Shown here: positions 13,144 through 21,237 of the stretch, in pieces | Numbering within the stretch: the first letter of the stretch is position 1 | Layout: each line of letters begins with the position of its first letter | Source: Phycisphaerae bacterium | GTDB taxonomy: Bacteria; Planctomycetota; Phycisphaerae; JAAYCJ01 | Direction: 5' to 3' | DNA: 24,260 bases | NCBI GenBank assembly: GCA_012514125.1 | Contig: JAAZAW010000364.1 | Span: 1 to 24,260 of the forward strand | Made by a program: the position numbers and the translations under genes | The notes under the pieces: generated by a model | What the model was told of the DNA's origin: nothing | What the model saw: the letters and a program-made list of their open reading frames with translations, nothing else | Databases searched by the model: none

Positions 13144-15954
13144 ATGAGCGATAATTACATCCGCGTCTACAGGGCCCGTGAACATAATTTAAAAGATATC
13201 ACCATTGCTATTCCACGCGATAAGCTGGTGGTGATCACCGGACTTAGCGGATCGGGGAAAAGCTCACTGGCATTTGATACGATTTACGCGGAAGGCCAGC
13301 GTAAATACGTCGAAAGTTTATCCGCATACGCCCGACAATTTCTGGAGATGATGCAAAAGCCCGACGTGGAGCACATCGAAGGACTGCCCCCCACCATTGC
13401 CATCGAGCAACGCTCGGCATCGAGCAATCCGCGAAGTACGGTAGCTACAACAACAGAAATTTACGATTATCTGCGGTTGCTTTTTGCGAGAACAGGCACG
13501 CCGCACTGTTATCAATGCGGAAAGGAGATTCGTTCCCAACCGGTATCGAAAATTGTCGATGCGGTGATGTCGTGGCCGGCAGAGAGCAAGATTATGATCC
13601 TGGCGCCGATGATTCGCGGTCAGAAAGGCGTGCACAAGGACGTTTTTGCCCGAATTCAAGCCGAAGGCCTGGTGCGAGCGAGAGTGAATGGAAAGATTTA
13701 TGATCTTCGAGACGTACCCTCCCTGGAAAACGACAAATATAAAAACCATCATATCGAAGCGGTCATCGATCGTTTGATCGTCAAGCCGCAGATTCAGACA
13801 CGATTGGCGGATTCGATCGAGTTGGCGATACGCATCGCCGAAGGACTTGTCACTATTACCCGTGAGGAATCGCCTGGGCAATGGAAGGATAATTTGTTCA
13901 GCGAAAAATATGCCTGTCCGGATTGCGGAATTTCTTTGGCTGAACTCGAGCCGAGGATTTTCAGTTTCAACAGTCCGTTCGGCGCGTGCAAGTCCTGCGA
14001 CGGACTTGGAACGATCTTGGAGTTCGACCCTGAGCTGATTGTGCCGGACCCGAATCTGAGTTTAACTCAAGGCGCTATCGACGCATGGCGGCATTGCGGC
14101 AAGCGAATGAACATCTGGTACAGCCAGATTCTTAAACAATTCTGCAAGGACTTTGGTATCAGTCCGACCATGCCGTTTAAGGACCTGCCGGCAAAAACGA
14201 AAAAAATTCTGCTCAACGGCAATAGTGAATTCGAAGGCGTGATTCCCAATCTGGACTATCGATGGAAAAACACCGACAGTGAATTTGTAAAGGAACAACT
14301 GCACCGTTATTTAAGCGAACAGCCTTGCCGAACCTGCCACGGCGCAAGACTTCGACCTGAGGCGCTGGCAGTGAAGATCGATGGTAAAAATATTAACGAC
14401 ATCACCAACATGAGCATCGAGACGGCGTATAACTTTTTTGACAAGCTTGCGCTGACAGGCGAGAAAAAAATTATCGCCGAACAAATCTTAAAAGAGATTC
14501 GACATCGGCTGACGTTCATGGTGGACGTCGGACTGGGATATTTGACACTTAACCGAATCAGCAGCACTCTCTCGGGCGGCGAGTCGCAACGAATCCGGCT
14601 CGCGACGCAAGTTGGATCGGGACTTGTGGGCGTTTGTTATGTGCTCGACGAACCGACGATCGGACTGCATCAGCGGGACAACGATCGTCTGATTACGACG
14701 CTGAAGCGTCTTCGCGATCTGGGCAATAGTGTGCTGGTGGTGGAACACGACGAGCAGCTCATGTTCGAGTCGGACATGCTTATCGACATCGGCCCAGGAC
14801 CCGGGGTCCACGGTGGAAACATCGTCGTGCAGGGAACGGTGCAGGATGTCATGGCGTGTCGACAATCGATCACGGGCAATTATCTCAGTGGACGAACCCG
14901 AATGGAAATTCCCGACGTCCGCCGAAAACTCGACATGAATTATGCTATAGAAATCAAAGGGGCATGTGAGAATAACCTCAAAAACGTCAATGCGAAATTT
15001 CCGCTCGGCGGTTTTATCTGCGTCACAGGCGTCAGTGGATCAGGCAAGAGCACGCTGATTACCACGACCCTGCTCCGTGCTCTTAAACGTAAGCTTTACA
15101 ACTCTCGCGAAAAACCCGGACAGTTTACATCACTTAACGGCGCACATCGAATCGACAAGGTCATCGAAATCGATCAAACGCCGATCGGCCGAACCCCTCG
15201 CAGCAACCCAGCGACGTATGTCGGGGTGTTCGACCAGATACGACAACTTTTCGCCCAGGCACGTGAAGCCAAAATTCGAGGCTACAAACCGGGACGCTTC
15301 AGCTTCAACGTCAAAGGCGGACGATGCGAAGCCTGCCAGGGGCAAGGCACCAAAAAAATTGAAATGCACTTTTTGCCCGACATTTTCATTACGTGTGAAG
15401 AATGTAAAGGAACCCGCTACAACAGGGAAACGCTGGAAGTTAAATTTCGCGGCAAGAGCATCGCGGATGTGCTGAATATGCATGTGGAAGAGGCTCTGAC
15501 GTTTTTTGAAAATTTCCCGCGCGTTCGCCAGCAGATCCAGGCGCTTTTTGATGTCGGTCTGGGTTACATGAAACTCGGCCAAAGCTCCACAACTCTCTCC
15601 GGAGGTGAAGCCCAACGAATCAAATTGGCGGCTGAACTAGGCAAGACCGCCACCGGCAAGACGCTTTATATTCTCGACGAACCGACGACAGGATTGCACT
15701 TTGCGGACATTCATAATCTGCTCAACGCGCTCAATCGACTGGTGGATATGGGTAATACGATCATCGTGATCGAACACAATCTTGACGTTATCAAAACGGC
15801 GGATTATATCATCGATCTCGGTCCTGAAGGCGGCGAAGGCGGCGGCAAGATTGTCGCCACAGGTACGCCCGAACAAATTTGCACAAACAAAAAATCTCAT
15901 ACAGGGAAATTTCTGGCGGAAAAAATCATCGCCGACAAACGAGCGGTGGGATAA
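13144..15954 (+). CDS. uvrA: UvrABC excision nuclease subunit A
   Basis: A 936-residue ABC-type ATPase of nucleotide excision repair; UvrA dimers locate bulky DNA lesions and load UvrB. Both ATPase halves are complete: Walker A GLSGSGKS at 33-40 and GVSGSGKS from 629; signature LSGGESQRIRLA from 476 and LSGGEAQRIKLA from 818; Walker B YVLDEPTIGLH and YILDEPTTGLH. Zinc-binding Cys pairs are present (CYQCGKE, CPDCG with CKSCDGLG, and CEACQGQG with CEECKGTR). Length matches E. coli UvrA (940). ATG 13144 is preferred because family members start at MSDxYIRVxxAREHNLK; an in-frame ATG at 13111 would add 11 unconserved residues and has no Shine-Dalgarno sequence. Monocistronic between the histone-fold gene and the MNT/HEPN pair. 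Confidence 0.97.
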   Translation: MSDNYIRVYRAREHNLKDITIAIPRDKLVVITGLSGSGKSSLAFDTIYAEGQRKYVESLSAYARQFLEMMQKPDVEHIEGLPPTIAIEQRSASSNPRSTVATTTEIYDYLRLLFARTGTPHCYQCGKEIRSQPVSKIVDAVMSWPAESKIMILAPMIRGQKGVHKDVFARIQAEGLVRARVNGKIYDLRDVPSLENDKYKNHHIEAVIDRLIVKPQIQTRLADSIELAIRIAEGLVTITREESPGQWKDNLFSEKYACPDCGISLAELEPRIFSFNSPFGACKSCDGLGTILEFDPELIVPDPNLSLTQGAIDAWRHCGKRMNIWYSQILKQFCKDFGISPTMPFKDLPAKTKKILLNGNSEFEGVIPNLDYRWKNTDSEFVKEQLHRYLSEQPCRTCHGARLRPEALAVKIDGKNINDITNMSIETAYNFFDKLALTGEKKIIAEQILKEIRHRLTFMVDVGLGYLTLNRISSTLSGGESQRIRLATQVGSGLVGVCYVLDEPTIGLHQRDNDRLITTLKRLRDLGNSVLVVEHDEQLMFESDMLIDIGPGPGVHGGNIVVQGTVQDVMACRQSITGNYLSGRTRMEIPDVRRKLDMNYAIEIKGACENNLKNVNAKFPLGGFICVTGVSGSGKSTLITTTLLRALKRKLYNSREKPGQFTSLNGAHRIDKVIEIDQTPIGRTPRSNPATYVGVFDQIRQLFAQAREAKIRGYKPGRFSFNVKGGRCEACQGQGTKKIEMHFLPDIFITCEECKGTRYNRETLEVKFRGKSIADVLNMHVEEALTFFENFPRVRQQIQALFDVGLGYMKLGQSSTTLSGGEAQRIKLAAELGKTATGKTLYILDEPTTGLHFADIHNLLNALNRLVDMGNTIIVIEHNLDVIKTADYIIDLGPEGGEGGGKIVATGTPEQICTNKKSHTGKFLAEKIIADKRAVG

Positions 15955-15984
15955 GACAAAGAACTTTTTTTCTCCGGCTTTATT

Positions 15985-15993
15985 TGCTAAAAT
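15985..15993 (+). promoter_or_regulatory. Extended -10 promoter giving a likely leaderless MntA mRNA
   Basis: TGCTAAAAT combines a TGn extension with a -10 box (TAAAAT at 15988-15993, five of six). A start about 7 bases downstream is base 16000, the A of the ATG. No Shine-Dalgarno sequence lies before that ATG, so initiation on a leaderless transcript is plausible. Confidence 0.4.
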
Positions 15994-15999
15994 ATAGTT

Positions 16000-16338
16000 A
16001 TGCAAGCAGAAAACATCAAAACAACAAAGTTACCTCCGCTTCTTTTCAAACAGAAAAAAAACAGGGAATCTATTGCTAAAATTTGTCAAGAGCACGATAT
16101 CGTACAAATGGCGATTTTCGGGTCGGTTGCCAGAGGAAATCAGACGTCCAAAAGCGATATCGATATTCTCATTACTTTTAGAAAAGGTACGACGAAAACA
16201 CTCTTTGATCTGGTAACAATCGAAAATCAATTGAAGAAAGTTTTCAAGCGAAAAATCGATCTGGTAACCCCGGATGGACTAAGCCCACTTTTGAAAAAAG
16301 AAATTTTATCCAAGGCCAGGATAATTTATGCGGAATGA
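16000..16338 (+). CDS. mntA: MNT-domain nucleotidyltransferase antitoxin (MntA type)
   Basis: A 112-residue minimal nucleotidyltransferase. The polymerase-beta-type signature is intact: GSVARG at 41-46, the metal-binding pair D53 and D55 (SDIDIL) and a third carboxylate near D87 (KIDLV). In characterised MntA-HepT systems this enzyme transfers AMP groups to a Tyr of the HEPN toxin and so silences it; that function is inferred by homology. The gene overlaps the HEPN gene by 11 bases, the normal order antitoxin then toxin. The first 18 residues are a basic extension. DNA is AT-richer than uvrA next door, in line with acquisition by transfer. Confidence 0.9.
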   Translation: MQAENIKTTKLPPLLFKQKKNRESIAKICQEHDIVQMAIFGSVARGNQTSKSDIDILITFRKGTTKTLFDLVTIENQLKKVFKRKIDLVTPDGLSPLLKKEILSKARIIYAE

Positions 16339-16666
16339 CAGGATTTTCATCGAACACATTCTGATTTCAATTTCTGCCATTGAATCTTTTATTAAAGATG
16401 TCGACAAAAATCATTTTCTAAAAAATCGTATGATACAGAGTGCGATTATCAGAGAAATCGAAATCATCGGTGAAGCTGCCAAAAATATCAGTAAAGAAAC
16501 TCGAAATAAAAATCGTCATATCCCGTGGAAACAAATCACCGGAATGCGTGACCAATTGATTCACCACTATTTCGGTGTCGATCTGCAACTTGTATGGAAT
16601 ACGATCGTGAAAGCAATTTCGCCTCTTAAGAAACAGATAGAAAATCTCAGGAAGGAACTCTCATAA
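16328..16666 (+). CDS. hepT: HEPN-domain RNase toxin (HepT type)
   Basis: A 112-residue, all-helical HEPN protein. Its catalytic motif is R74-DQLI-H79-H-Y81, which is the RX4HXY form of HepT toxins; Arg and His carry the RNase activity and the Tyr is the residue adenylylated by the MNT partner. The helix IIREIEIIGEAAKNIS upstream is typical of the family. All motif residues are present, so the toxin is probably active. Translationally coupled to the MNT gene by an 11-base overlap, and its TAA directly abuts the ATG of the following lipoprotein gene. Confidence 0.9.
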   Translation: MRNDRIFIEHILISISAIESFIKDVDKNHFLKNRMIQSAIIREIEIIGEAAKNISKETRNKNRHIPWKQITGMRDQLIHHYFGVDLQLVWNTIVKAISPLKKQIENLRKELS

Positions 16667-17572
16667 ATGAGGTTTCTGAAAATACCCAAGCGAACCGGTT
16701 ACCTGGCGTTGTGGATCCTATTTATCAGTTTGATCGTCGGAGGTTGCGGCGAACCTTATCTGCTGACGGCTGAGGATGTGATTTGTTCGGAGAATGAAAC
16801 ACCCGCTTTGACGGCCAAGCTCGAAGAACGGGGAATCTTTATTTTTAACAAACCCATTCCTCATCAAAACGTTGAATTTTTTCTCAACGACGAATGGCTC
16901 GGCGAGGGAAAAACCAATGAAGCCGGCTATGTGAAAATCTCATGCCCGCCAGAACAGCCCGAGGCAACAATAATACGAATCATTTGTCATGGCGGCGCCG
17001 ATGAACCCATTGAAACAACGGCGACAATTTTCACCTGGTCAAAAAACGATCCGATCCTGGTGGCTGATATCGACGACACACTTTGTCAGACCCAACAAGG
17101 GTTGCTCATCGGATTTTCTTACGACGATGGTTCCTCGCCTCTTCCCGGTGCATCGGAGACAATGAACGAATTGGCTCAATCGTTTCGCATCATTTATCTG
17201 ACCGCCAGACCTCGCGAACTGATCGCCAAAACAAAACGCTGGCTCAAAAACAACAATTTCCCGGACGGCCCAGTGCTCACGTGGGACATAGACAGCGATC
17301 CATGGTCGCAGTTGGGATATAAACAACGTCGGCTCGATCAACTCACAGAAAATTTCAGCAATATCACCATCGGCATCGGCAATACGCCAAAAGACATCAC
17401 CGCTTATCGTGATCATGGAATGTTCTGTATCTTCATCGATCCCGAATCGAGGCCTGAACGTTTTGATCGCGGAGTAAAACTGCCCGATTGGACGAAAACG
17501 CTGGATTTTTTTCAGATCAATCCGGAACTTTACGATCTGAAAAATCTCGATAGCCCGATGAAACTACCCTGA
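16667..17572 (+). CDS. Exported lipoprotein with HAD-type (LNS2/App1-like) phosphatase domain
   Basis: A 301-residue protein with a lipoprotein signal: basic start, hydrophobic stretch 12-24 and lipobox VGGC with C27 as the lipidated residue. Residues about 45-120 read as a beta-sandwich (KPIPHQNVEFFLNDEWLGEGKTNEAGYV), and residues about 128-290 as a HAD hydrolase with motif I DIDDT (134-138), motif II YLTARP and a conserved WLKNNNFPDGPVLTWD stretch. The order resembles bacterial and fungal App1/LNS2 proteins that act on phosphatidate or phosphorylated lipids; the substrate here is not known. AAGGAA lies 11 bases before the ATG. It directly follows the HEPN stop codon and so may be co-transcribed with the toxin-antitoxin pair. 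Confidence 0.82.
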   Translation: MRFLKIPKRTGYLALWILFISLIVGGCGEPYLLTAEDVICSENETPALTAKLEERGIFIFNKPIPHQNVEFFLNDEWLGEGKTNEAGYVKISCPPEQPEATIIRIICHGGADEPIETTATIFTWSKNDPILVADIDDTLCQTQQGLLIGFSYDDGSSPLPGASETMNELAQSFRIIYLTARPRELIAKTKRWLKNNNFPDGPVLTWDIDSDPWSQLGYKQRRLDQLTENFSNITIGIGNTPKDITAYRDHGMFCIFIDPESRPERFDRGVKLPDWTKTLDFFQINPELYDLKNLDSPMKLP

Positions 17573-17583
17573 GAACCATCAGG
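17568..17583. terminator. Small hairpin across two convergent stop codons
   Basis: CCTGA-GAACCA-TCAGG is a perfect 5-bp inverted repeat covering the stop codons of the lipoprotein (plus) and the thioesterase (minus), which end only 6 bases apart. No T-run follows, so its role as terminator is uncertain. Confidence 0.25.
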
Positions 17584-17989
17584 CCACAGGTTGAATTTTG
17601 GCCATGAAGGAATCGGGAATAATCGCAACCTGCCCGGTCTTGTCAATCGAAGCAAGAACCGTATGCCCTTCGGTAAGCAGCCGATTGTCCGACTTACGGT
17701 AAAGCTTGTACTCATGCTCGATTCTCGCACGGGTCATACGGGTCGTTTTAGTCGTCAGCGTTAAAATATCATCATACTTCGCCGGGGCAAGAAATCGTGT
17801 TTCGAGACGGACGACGGCAAAATAAACACCCGCTTCTTCCATCTCACGGTAACTGATCCCACACAGTCGAAGCAATTCCGTTCGCCCCATTTCAAAATAT
17901 ATTGCATAGTTCGAATGATGCACATATCCCATTTGATCGACTTCGGGATATCGAACACGAAATTCAATTTCGCACTCACTTTTTACCAT
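17579..17989 (-). CDS. YbgC-type acyl-CoA thioesterase (hotdog fold)
   Basis: A 136-residue single hotdog-domain protein. It carries the YbgC/4-hydroxybenzoyl-CoA thioesterase signature: RVRYPEVDQMGYVHHSNYAIYFEMGRTELL, with catalytic Asp D18 and the helix starting at H25-S-N-Y. Such enzymes hydrolyse short-chain or aromatic acyl-CoA esters; in many bacteria the gene is linked to the Tol-Pal envelope system, but no tol genes are near. GGAG lies about 10 bases before ATG 17989. It is the second gene of a minus-strand pair with the GNAT gene, which ends 29 bases upstream. Confidence 0.93.
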   Translation of the reverse strand: MVKSECEIEFRVRYPEVDQMGYVHHSNYAIYFEMGRTELLRLCGISYREMEEAGVYFAVVRLETRFLAPAKYDDILTLTTKTTRMTRARIEHEYKLYRKSDNRLLTEGHTVLASIDKTGQVAIIPDSFMAKIQPVA

Positions 17990-18018
17990 AATTCACCACT
18001 CCATCGTATTCTTCAAAT

Positions 18019-18987
18019 TTATTTTCCTCGCAGACGATGTCGCCGCTTCTCATTCAAAATTGCCAAAACAACCTGGTGATCAATTTGCTCAAATCCCATC
18101 TGTTCATATAATTGTTTTGTGTAAATATTGTTTCGATCCACAGCCAAACGGATGACATTCTTGTTCAACGATTCCGCCGCTTCAAAAGCTCGACTCAGAA
18201 GTATTCGCCCAAGTCCCAGACCTCGAAACTGAGGGGTCAACCCCATATAAATCAACTCAAGCCGATCCGCCTGCTCCTGTGACCCGTTAAGCAAAATTAC
18301 ACCCGCGTCTCTTCCCCGATATCGCATAAGCCACCAACCCTTGCGCAGAAATATCCCCGACCAGCGATGTCCCTCAAGGACCTCCCCGCCGGTGCGAAGA
18401 CCTGTCAACAAGGGGCAATCCTTGCTTGCTTCATAACTTTGCAGAATAACCTCTTCAAATCTCGGCGAAAGTGACTCGTCAAAAGGCACCCATTCAACAT
18501 CATCATTCCGCATGGTCGATGGATTTATTTTCGCCAATGATTCCATAATTGTCAAATCGCACAGATGTGAAAATCCCCCTTCGCACAAAATCGAATCGAA
18601 GGAATCTTCATCTTTCGAACTCAAAATCGCCTGCAAAATGGCCAAATCCCAAGGTTCGATCTGCTCGGCAACCCATCGAACCAGCCCCACCATAATCTGC
18701 CGATAACTTAACTCATCGACTCCCCACAATTCAGGAAGCTGCTGGGGCAGCAATATTCCCGCCATGGCACCGGGGTTCACCAGAACCATCCCATATCCGA
18801 CAATTTTTCCATCGACCAACGCGACAGGTTGTCGGCTTACATCGATATGATACTCATCGATAAATTGGAAAAAAGCATCCACCGCCCGACATACTTCCGA
18901 ACCACTGCGCGAAACGCTGATCATGCGCTTGACCACCTCGCGGGCCTCGACACCGGTCACGATTTTATAGTCCACCGACATAGTCAT
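18019..18987 (-). CDS. GNAT-family N-acetyltransferase (probably tandem GNAT fold)
   Basis: A 322-residue protein whose C-terminal half is a clear GNAT domain: LELIYMGLTPQFRGLGLGRIL carries the acetyl-CoA pyrophosphate-binding motif R255-G-L-G-L-G260, followed by IRLAVDRNNIYTKQLYEQMGF. The N-terminal half (VALVDGKIVGYGMVL) looks like a second, degenerate GNAT fold without the glycine motif, an arrangement like that of mycothiol-synthase-type proteins. The substrate is unknown. Start ATG 18987 has AGAGA upstream; an ATG at 18981 is an alternative. It probably shares a transcript with the thioesterase gene downstream. Confidence 0.87.
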   Translation of the reverse strand: MTMSVDYKIVTGVEAREVVKRMISVSRSGSEVCRAVDAFFQFIDEYHIDVSRQPVALVDGKIVGYGMVLVNPGAMAGILLPQQLPELWGVDELSYRQIMVGLVRWVAEQIEPWDLAILQAILSSKDEDSFDSILCEGGFSHLCDLTIMESLAKINPSTMRNDDVEWVPFDESLSPRFEEVILQSYEASKDCPLLTGLRTGGEVLEGHRWSGIFLRKGWWLMRYRGRDAGVILLNGSQEQADRLELIYMGLTPQFRGLGLGRILLSRAFEAAESLNKNVIRLAVDRNNIYTKQLYEQMGFEQIDHQVVLAILNEKRRHRLRGK

Positions 18988-19045
18988 ACCATTCTCTGTA
19001 AACCTAAACGGCTCGGTGTGTTGAAAAAAACCATTCGTCAGACCT

Positions 19046-19082
19046 AAAAAGAAACGGCGGAAACGATCACTCGCATCCGCCG
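19046..19082 (-). terminator. Rho-independent terminator of the porin-lipoprotein operon
   Basis: On the minus strand CGGCGGA and TCCGCCG form a perfect 7-bp stem, with a possible inner CGA-GTGA-TCG hairpin in the loop, followed by TTTCTTTTT. It begins 26 bases after the lipoprotein stop codon and isolates that operon from the GNAT gene downstream. Confidence 0.8.
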
Positions 19083-19107
19083 GTACTGTTGAAACTTGAA
19101 ATCACGA

Positions 19108-19380
19108 TCAAGGTCGGGGATCGTCGGGAATGTAATTGTCGATGCGGTTATTAATCGCCGTCTGCGTCGCACTCTGACCGACGTCGATAATCGACTGAAC
19201 ATTCGCATCACCCGTTGGATTTATATTACTCGAAATCGTTTCAAAAATCGCACCCACGCCGATCGAAGACAAATTCTGGAAAAGTCCCGTCATTTGAGCG
19301 CTGGTGAAATTACACCCGGGCAAAGCCATTCCCGCCAGAAGAACTACCGCCGTCAATCGAATCATCGTTTTCTTTTTCAT
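19108..19380 (-). CDS. Small lipoprotein, unknown function (90 aa)
   Basis: A 90-residue protein with a type II signal peptide: MKKKTMIRLT, hydrophobic core to residue 20, lipobox LPGC with C23 lipidated. The mature part of 68 residues is soluble, rich in Asn, Ile and Thr, and has no family motif I recognise. A strong site (AGGAGTAAGGA) precedes ATG 19380. It lies 41 bases after the porin stop codon on the same strand and before a strong terminator, so it is almost surely co-transcribed with the porin and may help its assembly or act at the outer membrane; that role is inferred. Confidence 0.8.
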   Translation of the reverse strand: MKKKTMIRLTAVVLLAGMALPGCNFTSAQMTGLFQNLSSIGVGAIFETISSNINPTGDANVQSIIDVGQSATQTAINNRIDNYIPDDPRP

Positions 19381-19421
19381 CGTATCCTTACTCCTGTCGT
19401 ATATCGTGTTTTAAATGTTCC

Positions 19422-20939
19422 TTAATCCATGGTCGCCTGAATCTGTACGCGATACATCCATATATCGTCGTTGCGGGTAAAACCCGTTGACGAATTGGTA
19501 ACCGGGCATTCGTCCACGTGCGTGATATCAGCCGAGAGTTTAAGCGAATGGCCCTTGATATAATAGTTCATGCCGATGGCCTCTTCCATCGCAATATCGT
19601 CGCCCAGACCCCAAACTCCACCAAGCCGGGCATTGATGTCCAATTTTTTCGGAATGATAAAATAACCTGCCTGGATATAACCACCCTGCGCGCTGCCGTT
19701 GTTTCCGCCCGTAAGCGCTCGCCACTGGCTCCAGGGGGCATCGTCGCTGACACTGCGAACAAAATATTCCGCACTGATCGACAACCCGCGATATTTGAAC
19801 CCTACATCGGCTCCAAACTGCAGGACATCGGTCCCCAAACTGCTGGACGTCCCATACCCGCCCCGGCCGTCGCGAATCAAGTCCGAAATTCCATAAACCA
19901 GACTCTGACCATGTGAGTCTGCCTTGTTCTGGTTATACATGAAACTCGCGCCGACATCCAACGCAGGTTTTTCGTGGAACACCAAATCCACTTCGTCCCC
20001 TTCGTCATATCCCGGAAGGACATGATAAACGGTTCGACCTGCGAAGGCAAATTTGCTGTCGCTGCGATTCGAACCGTCCTGGCCGTTGCTGGCACCGTTA
20101 AACAAACCAATCGAATAACCCCACTTCGAGGGAATGATCTCACCGTGCCCCATCACACCAATCGAATCGCCCGGGGTAAAGGTCGCCGTCGGCATCGAAT
20201 AGTCGACGAACATCTGGTTATATGTTGAGGCGTGAACTGCCTGTTTCCCGAACGGAAGCAAAAATTTACCCAATTGAACGTAATGGTGCGGAGCGTACTT
20301 GTAATCCAGGTAATAATACTTGAGCTTGATGTTCGCCTCGTCGTTATTCGTCGATCCTTCAAAAATCAACGAATATTTCAAGTCCTTCGTCCACATCCAG
20401 CCATTGAAAAATAATCGCAAACGTGTGAGATCAAAACCCGAGGTATCGTGCTGACGAACATTACCGACAACGTTGCGATTTCGATTCTGACGCTCGATGC
20501 CGGTATAGCGGAACTGCGACCGTCCAAAAATCTTCATATAAAACTTGTCGTCCGCACTCTTAATATAAAATCCTTTATCATAACCGGCTTGAAGTGTAGG
20601 CTGATAAATTTGATTCCGAAATTCTTCGTCCGCCAAAATCTCTTTGACCATCTCTCGAATTTCATCACTTCGGGCCTTGTTGAGCTTATTGTCATCCTGA
20701 ATCGTCAACTGCTTGCGAAGAATCTCAAGCTCTTCATTTTGCTTTTGCAGCATCCGTTCCATTTTCGACAACCGGTCTTCCGTCGCCGCATCGCTCGATT
20801 CTCCTGCCGTTGCAGGCAGCGATGTCCCTGATAACGTCTGATCCAGAGTCGGAACCTGCTGGGTTTCCTGACCGACGCTCACACCCGACACCCCCAACAC
20901 AAATCCCATCCCTAAGAAACCTAGTAGCCATTTTTTCAT
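19422..20939 (-). CDS. Phosphate-selective porin O/P family outer-membrane porin
   Basis: A 505-residue outer-membrane beta-barrel protein. The N-terminus is a Sec signal peptide (MKKWLLGFLGMGFVLGVSGVSVG, probable cleavage near 23). Residues about 52-85 (EDRLSKMERMLQKQNEELEILRKQ) form a coiled coil, often used by such porins to trimerise or contact the cell wall. The barrel follows from about 110, with typical alternating strands (FYMKIFGRSQFRYTG, LRLFFNGWMWTKDLKYSLIFEG, YVQLGKFLLPFGKQ). The layout matches the OprP/OprO (porin O/P) family. Despite the family name, substrate specificity is not readable from sequence. The last residue is Asp rather than the usual aromatic. GAGG lies 5-6 bases before the ATG; promoter and operator lie at 20993-21042. 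Confidence 0.88.
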   Translation of the reverse strand: MKKWLLGFLGMGFVLGVSGVSVGQETQQVPTLDQTLSGTSLPATAGESSDAATEDRLSKMERMLQKQNEELEILRKQLTIQDDNKLNKARSDEIREMVKEILADEEFRNQIYQPTLQAGYDKGFYIKSADDKFYMKIFGRSQFRYTGIERQNRNRNVVGNVRQHDTSGFDLTRLRLFFNGWMWTKDLKYSLIFEGSTNNDEANIKLKYYYLDYKYAPHHYVQLGKFLLPFGKQAVHASTYNQMFVDYSMPTATFTPGDSIGVMGHGEIIPSKWGYSIGLFNGASNGQDGSNRSDSKFAFAGRTVYHVLPGYDEGDEVDLVFHEKPALDVGASFMYNQNKADSHGQSLVYGISDLIRDGRGGYGTSSSLGTDVLQFGADVGFKYRGLSISAEYFVRSVSDDAPWSQWRALTGGNNGSAQGGYIQAGYFIIPKKLDINARLGGVWGLGDDIAMEEAIGMNYYIKGHSLKLSADITHVDECPVTNSSTGFTRNDDIWMYRVQIQATMD

Positions 20940-20992
20940 TGTGCCTCATCTCCGTACTAAATAAATTGCTTACATGGCTGTTCAATTTTTAC

Positions 20993-21014
20993 TTACACTC
21001 CAATAAGAGTGTAA
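20993..21014. promoter_or_regulatory. Palindromic operator candidate of the porin operon
   Basis: TTACACTC-N6-GAGTGTAA is a perfect 8+8 inverted repeat of 22 bp. It overlaps the last base of the -10 box of the porin promoter and runs across the expected transcription start, the classic place for a repressor. As RNA at the very 5' end it could also form a hairpin. Confidence 0.6.
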
Positions 21015-21042
21015 ATATAGTCCATTACGAACTCCCGATCAA
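21014..21042 (-). promoter_or_regulatory. Promoter of the porin-lipoprotein operon
   Basis: On the minus strand TTGATC (21037-21042) and TATATT (21014-21019; five of six) are 17 bases apart, giving a start near 21007 and a leader of about 68 nt before ATG 20939. The adjoining palindrome suggests regulation. Confidence 0.6.
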
Positions 21043-21237
21043 GTTACTTTTTCATTTGGTTCTTATTTTATTTATTAATCTTCCCATCATCTATATATAG
21101 AAATGGCTCGTTAAAACTCTTTGTCTGTCTTCAGGATATCGGCGAAACTTACAAATAAACTATTGTCTATTTATTGAAAATTCTTAAATCTGGGATGTCC
21201 TCCATGTTAAATTTACATAAATAATAGTAATTTATAT
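21043..21237. other. AT-rich gap between tcdA and the porin promoter
   Basis: No coding frame with a ribosome-binding site and no clear terminator for the tatD-tcdA transcript was seen. The sequence is markedly AT-rich, which may assist the porin promoter. Confidence 0.35.
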
